Source: Pseudomonas fluorescens (GTDB lineage: Bacteria > Pseudomonadota > Gammaproteobacteria > Pseudomonadales > Pseudomonadaceae). From it: a DNA stretch of 64,000 nt. A program made the position numbers and the translations under genes. The DNA lies in NCBI RefSeq assembly GCF_040448305.1, contig NZ_CP148752.1, positions 1,302,001-1,366,000 on the forward strand. The letters are read 5' to 3'. Below the pieces are notes generated by a model. It had not been told where the DNA came from. It worked only from the letters and a program-made list of their open reading frames with translations, and did not search any database. Each line of letters begins with the position of its first letter. Within the stretch, counting starts at the first letter, position 1. Positions 43,636 to 50,354 of this stretch are shown in pieces.

Positions 43636-43661
43636 GATCGCAGCCTTCGACAGCTCCTGCA
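43636..43661. repeat. Single arm of the second dispersed repeat
   Basis: GATCGCAGCCTTCGACAGCT and the following bases share the core GCCTTCGACAGCTCC with the hairpin at 32755-32824. Only one arm is present here. Confidence 0.65.
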
Positions 43662-43683
43662 TGGCGGGCAGTCTATGCATGCC

Positions 43684-44160
43684 CTAACTGCTGAAGTATC
43701 CCGCACAACACTTTTTGAACTTCTGCCCACTGGCACACGGGCAGGCGTCATTGCGCCCGAGTTTGAGTTGCACGGTGGGGTCGATGAAATACCAGCGCCC
43801 GGTGTTCTGTACGAACGATGAGCGCTCTCGATGACTGTGTTCGCCATTGCTGTCGTGCCAGCGCGCAGTGAAGGTCACGAAAGCGTGTTCAGGCTGGCCG
43901 CCCAGCACTTCGGAGCTTTCCACCTCAAGGCCCAGCCATGTGCTTTGCGTGCTCCAGTCGCTAATCGATTGACGGTCGAGGCCGGCCTGTTGGGCGGGCA
44001 GAGTGGTGGCCACCAGATAGTCGATCAACCCCAGCACATAGGCGCTGTAGCGCGAGCGCATCAAGGCTTCCGCACATGGTGCCGGGTGTCCGGCATGGTA
44101 GTGACCGCAGCAGGCGTCGAGCAGGGTGCCGCTGCCGCATGGGCAAATGGATGTACTCAT
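43684..44160 (-). CDS. YchJ family protein with two SEC-C motifs
   Basis: The protein has 158 residues. It starts MSTSICPCGSGTLLDACCG, a SEC-C-like zinc site, carries the YchJ core (AEALMRSRYSAYVLGLIDYLVATT) and ends with a second zinc motif RNDACPCASGQKFKKCCAGYF. I chose ATG 44160; an upstream extension has no homology. YchJ has an NTF2-like fold of unknown function. It is four bases from the next upstream gene, probably an operon. Confidence 0.88.
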   Translation of the reverse strand: MSTSICPCGSGTLLDACCGHYHAGHPAPCAEALMRSRYSAYVLGLIDYLVATTLPAQQAGLDRQSISDWSTQSTWLGLEVESSEVLGGQPEHAFVTFTARWHDSNGEHSHRERSSFVQNTGRWYFIDPTVQLKLGRNDACPCASGQKFKKCCAGYFSS

Positions 44161-44164
44161 TGCA

Positions 44165-44662
44165 TCACCACCAGTATTTCCCGAAGTTTTCCGGATTGGC
44201 CCAGAAGCGCGAATTGAGCCAGTCGGGGACTTGTTTGTATTCAAGCAGATCGTAGGTGAACAGGGTCAGGACCTGTTCGTCCCGTTGAAAGCGTTCACTG
44301 GCTTGCAGGGCCAGGGAGAAAAAGTCCGTTTCCTGCCAGCCACAGGCCGGCAGATCCGCCAGCACCGCGATGCGGCTGGCGTTGAGGTTGCGGATGCCGC
44401 CCAGCAGGTTCAGGCCGTCGCGCTTGGGCAAATGCTCCAGGCAATCGACCACCAGGGCCAGGTCGAAACGGCGGGCCGCCAGCTCGGCGGGCAACGGTCC
44501 GGGGGCAGCGAAAGCGACGCAGCTTTCCGGGTGGGCGAGTTTGAAAGCTTCCAGTGCCGGGAACTCGCTGGCGCCGATCAACAACAGGCGCGCGGGGGCA
44601 TATCGGTCGAGTAACGCGGCCAGTGCCTGTTGTGGCGTGCGTGAAGAAATACCTGCAATCAT
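44165..44662 (-). CDS. Conserved Pseudomonas protein (possibly DUF6231), methyltransferase-like
   Basis: The protein has 165 residues. A Rossmann-like pattern LLLIGASEFPALEAFK, LALVVDCLEHLPKRDGLNLLGGIRNL and RIAVLADL suggests the fold of a SAM methyltransferase, but the glycine-rich SAM loop is not clear. The C terminus is aromatic (SRFWANPENFGKYWW). I recall a Pseudomonas family named DUF6231 with this look, but cannot confirm. It is upstream of ychJ with four bases between. Confidence 0.75.
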   Translation of the reverse strand: MIAGISSRTPQQALAALLDRYAPARLLLIGASEFPALEAFKLAHPESCVAFAAPGPLPAELAARRFDLALVVDCLEHLPKRDGLNLLGGIRNLNASRIAVLADLPACGWQETDFFSLALQASERFQRDEQVLTLFTYDLLEYKQVPDWLNSRFWANPENFGKYWW

Positions 44663-44851
44663 CGAAGATCCTCAATCAGATCTGCCAAGACTAGCCTGCC
44701 CGAACGTTTGGGCCTAGAGCGCCCTGGTGACAAAAGCGCCAAGCTACCGTTAATACGCGACTAAACAGCGTGGCCTATTGCTGGCGGAGTTTAAAACTCG
44801 GGTCTTTACTACCTGAATCGGTTCTAAGCCGATCCCTCAGGAGAAAACTAG

Positions 44852-45541
44852 ATGAGCATAGTTCGGACAGCATTACCCTTGGTTCTGCTAACCAGTGTCT
44901 TGACTGGTTGCGCAGGTTTGCAGAAAACCGACTGGCCGACCTGTGCGGCGGTTGGTGGCGTTGTGGGGGCGGGCCTCGGTGCGACCGAAAGCTCGGCATG
45001 GGCAGGGTATGGTGCTCTACTCGTCGGCGGTACGGCAGCGGCTTATTGCTGGGTGCACGGTGATGGCGACGAAGACGGCGATGGTGTACTGGATAGTCGC
45101 GACAAGTGCCCTGGCACGCCTAAAGGTGTTCAGGTCGATGCCAACGGTTGCCCACCACCAGCGCCTGTGGTCGAAGAGGTGGTTGTGGTCCAGGAGGAAA
45201 CCATCGTCATCCGCGATGTTCACTTCCAGTTTGATAAAGCCACACTTACCTCGTCCGACAAACAGGTACTCGACAAGATTGCCACTCGCCTGAAAGCCGA
45301 AGCCCCGACTGCTCAACTGACCGTAACCGGCCATACCGACAGCGTTGGCAGCGACACCTACAACCAGAAACTCTCGGATAAACGCGCCCACTCGGTGGTT
45401 GAATACCTCATCGAGCAAGGCGTACCTCGCAGCAACTTCGTGTCGGTTGTCGGTGCCGGTGAAAGCCAGCCGGTTGCTGACAACAAAACCGCTGACGGTC
45501 GTGCACAGAACCGTCGTACCGAAATCAAAATCCAGCGTTAA
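44852..45541 (+). CDS. OmpA-domain lipoprotein, paralogue 1
   Basis: The protein has 229 residues. Signal and lipobox VLTGC (Cys19), a glycine-rich segment (GGVVGAGLGATESSAWAG), a thrombospondin-3-like calcium motif DGDEDGDGVLDSRDKCPGTP and a C-terminal OmpA domain (about 120-229) with GHTDSVGSDTYNQKLSDKRA for peptidoglycan binding. It resembles PA1041. It ties the outer membrane to the cell wall. An adjacent paralogue at 45631 shares every part, so they arose by tandem duplication. Confidence 0.9.
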   Translation: MSIVRTALPLVLLTSVLTGCAGLQKTDWPTCAAVGGVVGAGLGATESSAWAGYGALLVGGTAAAYCWVHGDGDEDGDGVLDSRDKCPGTPKGVQVDANGCPPPAPVVEEVVVVQEETIVIRDVHFQFDKATLTSSDKQVLDKIATRLKAEAPTAQLTVTGHTDSVGSDTYNQKLSDKRAHSVVEYLIEQGVPRSNFVSVVGAGESQPVADNKTADGRAQNRRTEIKIQR

Positions 45542-45548
45542 GCCCCCT

Positions 45549-45585
45549 CGCATCCGCGCCTTGTGCAGTCGCGGATGCGGGTCTT
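45549..45585 (+). terminator. Hairpin after OmpA paralogue 1
   Basis: The stem CGCATCCGCG/CGCGGATGCG has an 11-base loop, eight bases after the stop codon. The T run after it is short (GGTCTTTAC), so termination may be partial. Confidence 0.55.
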
Positions 45586-45630
45586 TACTCCTGTGTAACC
45601 GGTATTGGCCGGTACACAGGAGCTTTCAAT

Positions 45631-46338
45631 ATGATCGTTCTCACAAGGACCGTCTTGCCGGTTCTGCTAATTGGCAGCCTGTTGACCGGTTGCGCGACCC
45701 ACAGCGATGGCACTGCCCCCCTCAATCAACGCACCTGGCCAATTTGCAGCCTCATCGGCGGCCTGGTCGGTGGTGGTCTGGGCGCAATCGAGAGTGGCGG
45801 TTGGGCCGCGGGTGGGGCGGCGCTCGGTATCTTGTCCGGCGGCTTGATCTGCTATGCCCTGGATGGCGACGAAGACGGCGACGGCGTTTTCGACCGACGC
45901 GACCGTTGCCCTGAAACCCCTGCCAATACCCCGGTCGACCATCGCGGTTGCCTGGTGCCGCAGTATCCGGACAGCGTCCAGGCCGAACCTGCGCAATCCG
46001 AAGTCATTACTCTGAGCGATGTACTGTTTGTCTTCAATCAATCCGAGCTGACCCCGACGGCGAAGAGTCAACTGGATGCGTTGATGAGCAAGTTCGAGGA
46101 TGCCGATGTGGTCAGCATCAAGGTGGTCGGTCATACCGACAGCGTCGGTTCGGATGCCTATAACCAGGCCTTGTCGGAGCGGCGTGCCAGCAGCGTGGCG
46201 GAATACCTGTTGAGCCAGGGTGTGGCGCCGAACAAAGTCACCAGTGAAGGCAAGGGCGAAAGCCAACCGATTGCCGACAACGAAACAGAAGAAGGCCGTG
46301 CGAAAAACCGTCGCGTGGACCTGCATATAAACCGCTGA
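45631..46338 (+). CDS. OmpA-domain lipoprotein, paralogue 2
   Basis: The protein has 235 residues with the same order as the gene before it: lipobox SLLTGC (Cys21), glycine-rich segment (GGLVGGGLGAIESGGWAAGG), calcium-type repeat DGDEDGDGVFDRRDRCPETP and an OmpA domain with GHTDSVGSDAYNQALSERRA. The domain ends NRRVDLHINR. The interval between the two genes is 89 bases with a hairpin. Conserved cores and divergent linkers show an old duplication. Confidence 0.9.
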   Translation: MIVLTRTVLPVLLIGSLLTGCATHSDGTAPLNQRTWPICSLIGGLVGGGLGAIESGGWAAGGAALGILSGGLICYALDGDEDGDGVFDRRDRCPETPANTPVDHRGCLVPQYPDSVQAEPAQSEVITLSDVLFVFNQSELTPTAKSQLDALMSKFEDADVVSIKVVGHTDSVGSDAYNQALSERRASSVAEYLLSQGVAPNKVTSEGKGESQPIADNETEEGRAKNRRVDLHINR

Positions 46339-46458
46339 GCCAAGAGATAGAGCCGTCGGGCGACAGTTGTGAGCGCTGCGACGGCCGTTTGGCGGCCTCC
46401 ATGAAGATTTTTCCGTTGCCCTCTGGCTTATCCCGCGTGGAAGCCGTTACTGTGCGCG

Positions 46459-46477
46459 CAAACAATAATTCTCATTG
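46459..46477. promoter_or_regulatory. Possible Fur box
   Basis: Read on the minus strand the site is CAATGAGAATTATTGTTTG. Over AATGATAATCATTATC of the Fur consensus it matches 12 of 16 positions. It lies ten bases before the start of the DUF1145 gene, which is near for a repressor site but possible. Confidence 0.4.
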
Positions 46478-46486
46478 GGGGCGCGT

Positions 46487-46765
46487 ATGAAAGTCTTATG
46501 GGGGCTGGGGCGGTTACTGACCTTGCTGTTCTGGTCGGTAGTGCTGGTCAATCTGCTCACACCGTTCGTCTTTCCGCTGCACCCGTTGGTCAACATGGCC
46601 GGCGGCCTGTTGGGGGGCATTCATCTTCTGGAAGCGTTGCTGTGCTATCGCAGCCTTCGAGGTCGTGCACATCCCTGGCTTGACCGCCTGAGGATCGTCA
46701 TTTTTGGCGTATTCCACCTGCAAACCATTCCAGCCCCCACCGCTTCGAAGGCTTCCCATGCGTAA
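46487..46765 (+). CDS. DUF1145 small membrane protein
   Basis: The protein has 92 residues, with two or three hydrophobic segments (about 4-25, 27-45 and 62-75). The sequence LLFWSVVLVNLLTPFVFPLHPLVNMAGG is like DUF1145 members. The ATG at 46487 has only a G-rich stretch as ribosome site. Its last eight bases overlap the start of the collagen-like gene, so the two form an operon. Function unknown. Confidence 0.75.
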   Translation: MKVLWGLGRLLTLLFWSVVLVNLLTPFVFPLHPLVNMAGGLLGGIHLLEALLCYRSLRGRAHPWLDRLRIVIFGVFHLQTIPAPTASKASHA

Positions 46766-47516
46766 ACTCTGTCTGCTCGCCGCACTCATCAGCCCATTGG
46801 CCAGCGCACAGGTGGTGAGTGTCGAACCCAACTCGCTAATGCGCTTGCCCAACACCGCCAGCACCCTGCAACTGGAACGCCTGGAAGTGGCCGATTACGG
46901 CACCTTGCTGATTCCTTCGAACGTCACCGAAGTCACCGTGGGTGAATTGCATCTGGGGCGTGAAGCGCGCATCGCCATCGTGCCGGGGGAACAGGCGCTG
47001 GCTCTGAAGGTCCGTCGCGCTGATTTGTCCGAAGGCAGCCAGATCACCTCCCGTGGCGCCCCCGGGACTTACCAGAAGGCTGCTCGATCCGGGCGCAACC
47101 TTGATTTGCAGATCAAGACAATGAACGCAGCGCAATTGATCGTTGATGCTCGCGGTGGTGCGGGTGCGCCGGGGTTCGTTGGTCTTGATGGGGCCAACGG
47201 CCAGGAACCGGGCTGCACCTGGGGTCAGGCGGGGCGCGGTGCCGATGGTAGTGATGGCAGCAATGGTCAACCGGGAGCACCGGGGGCGCTGGTCAAACTG
47301 GCAGTGCCGCACGACTTCCCGGCAGACCGGATCAAGGTTCAGGTGGCTGGCGGTGCCGGTGGCCTGGCTGGCCCAGGCGGCAAACCGGGCGCGGGTGGCA
47401 AAGCCAAGGGCTGCCTGGTTTACAAGACCGATGGCGGCAAGAGCGGTAAACCCGGGGCCGATGGTCAGCCTGGTCCAGAAGGCGCGGCGGGTTCGGTGAC
47501 AGTGCAGCGGATGTAA
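46758..47516 (+). CDS. Exported collagen-like protein
   Basis: The protein has 252 residues. A Sec signal (MRKLCLLAALISPLASA) is followed by about 110 residues of ordinary sequence and a C-terminal glycine-rich part (about 128-250) with Gly-X-Y runs such as GAPGFVGLDGANG and GKSGKPGADGQPGPEGAAG, broken by a non-repeat segment LVKLAVPHDFPADRIKVQVA. Two Cys (GCTW, GCLVY) might form a disulfide. It overlaps the DUF1145 gene. Bacterial collagen-like proteins form triple helices and often act in adhesion; this one has no known role. Confidence 0.8.
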   Translation: MRKLCLLAALISPLASAQVVSVEPNSLMRLPNTASTLQLERLEVADYGTLLIPSNVTEVTVGELHLGREARIAIVPGEQALALKVRRADLSEGSQITSRGAPGTYQKAARSGRNLDLQIKTMNAAQLIVDARGGAGAPGFVGLDGANGQEPGCTWGQAGRGADGSDGSNGQPGAPGALVKLAVPHDFPADRIKVQVAGGAGGLAGPGGKPGAGGKAKGCLVYKTDGGKSGKPGADGQPGPEGAAGSVTVQRM

Positions 47517-47549
47517 GCATCACCGAGAGCCCCTCCGGCTACATTTGCT

Positions 47550-48014
47550 TCAAAACATCGGCCGAGCCGCAGCAATCGCCACCACCGCCAACCCCACCAG
47601 CAGATTGATTCCCACCAACCGGCGGATCCGCCCCAGTATCGCGGCCCCGGCTGGCCAATCCTGCTCGGCCACCGCGGTGCGCAGTTCCGGCAGCATCAGC
47701 GCCTGAATGCGGATAAACAGCGCGGTCATCACCACATACAGGCCCATCATCACCTGCACATAACGCGGCGCGGCTTCAAAACCATTGAAATGCATGTGCA
47801 GCATGCCCACACCGCTGACCGGCAACAGCACCACCGCCACCCAGACCCAGCGGAAAAAACCTTGAAACACTTCTATCCATAACTTCAGCCGGGCTGGGCC
47901 TTCAAGTGCCTTGATCGCGGCGGGGCGCAGGACCATCCAGGCGAAAAACATGCCGCCGACCCAGACCAGGGCCGCCAGTACATGCAGGCTATAAATGAGG
48001 CTAAAAGGTGTCAT
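47550..48014 (-). CDS. CopD family membrane protein
   Basis: The protein has 154 residues and four membrane helices. MTPFSLIYSLHVLAALVWVGGMFFAW at the N terminus has the histidine of CopD-type proteins; a further His-Met pair (GMLHMHF) follows. CopD proteins are linked to copper uptake or to heme-containing membrane proteins, but the short forms like this are poorly characterised. It is divergent from dinG. Confidence 0.82.
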   Translation of the reverse strand: MTPFSLIYSLHVLAALVWVGGMFFAWMVLRPAAIKALEGPARLKLWIEVFQGFFRWVWVAVVLLPVSGVGMLHMHFNGFEAAPRYVQVMMGLYVVMTALFIRIQALMLPELRTAVAEQDWPAGAAILGRIRRLVGINLLVGLAVVAIAAARPMF

Positions 48015-48075
48015 TGGGTTACTCCGTTCTGCGCGGGATTAATTAGCGGGGTATGATAGCGGCCGAACCGAACCA

Positions 48076-48091
48076 CTGAAAATTTATCCAG
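48076..48091 (+). promoter_or_regulatory. LexA (SOS) box of dinG
   Basis: CTGAAAATTTATCCAG fits CTG-N10-CAG exactly and lies 22 bases before the dinG start codon. Confidence 0.8.
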
Positions 48092-48113
48092 CGTTTTTTG
48101 CGCCCGACAATCC

Positions 48114-50258
48114 ATGATCAGCACTGAACTCAAAACCACGATCCAGGGCGCCTACTCGCGTTTTCTCGAAGCCAAAAGCCTCAAGCCGCGCTACGGCCAA
48201 CGCCTGATGATCGCCGAAGTTGCCAAGGTCCTGGGTGATATCGACACCGACGACGAAGGCCGGCGCAGTGGCGACCCCGCGATAGTTGCGGTGGAAGCCG
48301 GCACTGGTACTGGCAAGACCGTGGCTTACAGCCTGGCCGCGATCCCGACCGCCAAGGCTGCCGGCAAGCGCCTGGTGATCGCCACCGCGACCGTGGCCCT
48401 GCAAGAGCAGATCGTCTACAAGGACTTGCCCGACTTGATGCGCAACAGCGGGCTGAATTTCAGCTTCGCCCTGGCCAAGGGGCGCGGGCGCTACATGTGC
48501 CTGTCCAAGCTCGACATGCTGTTGCAGGAAGGTCACGCGCAAACCGCCACCGCGCAGCTGTTCGAAGAGGAAGGCTTCAAGATCGAGGTCGACGAGGCCA
48601 GCCAGAAGCTGTTCACCAGCATGATCGAAAAACTCGCCGGCAATAAGTGGGACGGCGACCGCGACAGTTGGTCAACCGCCCTGGAAGACGCCGACTGGGC
48701 GCGCCTGACCACCGACCACAGCCAGTGCACCAACCGTCATTGCCCGAACTTCGGCCAGTGCGCCTTCTACAAGGCCCGCGAAGGCATGGGCAAGGTCGAC
48801 GTGATCGTCACCAACCACGACATGGTGCTGGCCGACCTGGCCTTGGGCGGCGGCGCGGTTCTGCCCGATCCGCGCGATACCATCTACGTGTTCGACGAAG
48901 GCCATCACCTGCCGGACAAGGCCATCGGCCACTTCGCCCATTACACGCGCCTGCGCTCCACCGCCGACTGGCTGGAAACCACCGCCAAGAACCTCACCAA
49001 ACTGCTGGCCCAGCACCCGCTGCCGGGGGACCTGGGCAAGTTGATCGAGCAGGTGCCGGAGCTGGCGCGGGAGATCAAGACCCAGCAGCAGTTCATGTTC
49101 ACCGCGTGCGAGCAGATTGCCGATTTCAAACCCGGCGAAGACGTCGAAGGCCGCGAGCGCCCGCGTCACCGATTCGTCGGCGGGGTGATTCCCGAGCACA
49201 TGCGTGAAATGGGCATCGAACTGAAAAAAGGCTTCGCACGGCTGACCGATCTGTTCACCCGCCTGACCGAACTGCTCAAGGAAGGCATGGACGGCGAGGT
49301 CAACATTGGCATCGCCAGCAACCAGGCCGAAGAGTGGTATCCGCTGTTCGGCAGCCTGTTGTCGCGTTCCTCCGGCAACTGGGAGTTGTGGACCGCCTTC
49401 ACCGTCGAAGACCCGGAAGACAACCCGCCCATGGCCCGCTGGCTGACCCTGGCCGAAAGCGGTTCGCTGTTCGACATCGAGGTCAACGCAAGCCCGATCC
49501 TTGCGGCGGAAATGCTTCGCCGCAATCTGTGGAACGTGGCGTATGGCTGCCTGGTGACGTCGGCGACCTTGACGGCCCTCGGCACCTTCGACCGCTTTCG
49601 CATGCGCGCCGGCCTGCCTAAAAAAGCTGTGACAGCGGTGGTGCCGAGCCCCTTCCATCACGCTGACGCCGGTGTGTTGCGGGTGCCGAACCTGAACGCC
49701 GATCCCCGTGATGCAGCGGCGCATACCGCCGCGATCATTCGTGACTTGCCTGAATTGGTCGAAGGCTCGCGGGGCACGCTGGTGCTGTTTTCCTCGCGTA
49801 AACAGATGCAGGACGTGTTCGACGGCCTCGACCGCGACTGGCGCAAGCAAGTGTTCATCCAGGGCAACCTGTCGAAACAGGAAACCCTCAACAAGCACAA
49901 GGCGCGAGTCGATGGCGGGGATTCCAGCGTGTTGTTCGGCCTGGCGAGCTTCGCCGAAGGGGTCGACTTGCCCGGTGCCTATTGCGAGCACGTGGTCATT
50001 GCCAAGATTCCATTCTCGGTGCCCGATGATCCGGTCGAAGCGGCGCTGGCCGAATGGATCGAAGCCCGGGGCGGCAATCCGTTCATGGAAATCTCCGTGC
50101 CGGACGCCTCGCTGAAGCTGGTCCAGGCCTGCGGTCGCTTGCTGCGCACCGAAGAAGACCGCGGCACCATCACCTTGCTCGACCGGCGCCTGGTGACCCA
50201 GCGCTATGGCAAAGCCATCCTCAACGCGTTACCGCCGTTCCGTCGAGAAATTTCCTGA
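48114..50258 (+). CDS. dinG: ATP-dependent DNA helicase DinG
   Basis: DinG is an XPD-like 5'-3' helicase that resolves R-loops and D-loops after damage. The protein has 714 residues. Walker A is EAGTGTGKTVAYSLA, the DEAH-like box is VFDEGHHL, and cysteines for a 4Fe-4S cluster appear in RYMCLSK and CTNRHCPNFGQC. The C-terminal motif VI region is QACGRLLRTEEDRG. A LexA box stands in front. The next gene begins 96 bases downstream and is probably separate. Confidence 0.95.
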   Translation: MISTELKTTIQGAYSRFLEAKSLKPRYGQRLMIAEVAKVLGDIDTDDEGRRSGDPAIVAVEAGTGTGKTVAYSLAAIPTAKAAGKRLVIATATVALQEQIVYKDLPDLMRNSGLNFSFALAKGRGRYMCLSKLDMLLQEGHAQTATAQLFEEEGFKIEVDEASQKLFTSMIEKLAGNKWDGDRDSWSTALEDADWARLTTDHSQCTNRHCPNFGQCAFYKAREGMGKVDVIVTNHDMVLADLALGGGAVLPDPRDTIYVFDEGHHLPDKAIGHFAHYTRLRSTADWLETTAKNLTKLLAQHPLPGDLGKLIEQVPELAREIKTQQQFMFTACEQIADFKPGEDVEGRERPRHRFVGGVIPEHMREMGIELKKGFARLTDLFTRLTELLKEGMDGEVNIGIASNQAEEWYPLFGSLLSRSSGNWELWTAFTVEDPEDNPPMARWLTLAESGSLFDIEVNASPILAAEMLRRNLWNVAYGCLVTSATLTALGTFDRFRMRAGLPKKAVTAVVPSPFHHADAGVLRVPNLNADPRDAAAHTAAIIRDLPELVEGSRGTLVLFSSRKQMQDVFDGLDRDWRKQVFIQGNLSKQETLNKHKARVDGGDSSVLFGLASFAEGVDLPGAYCEHVVIAKIPFSVPDDPVEAALAEWIEARGGNPFMEISVPDASLKLVQACGRLLRTEEDRGTITLLDRRLVTQRYGKAILNALPPFRREIS

Positions 50259-50354
50259 AGCACCGGTGGGCAGTTTTGCCCACCGCGTTGTCTATCTCTC
50301 TGCCATCGCTTTTCCACTGGCCCACTGAAGGTCGTTAGGGAGAATTTCGTTCTC

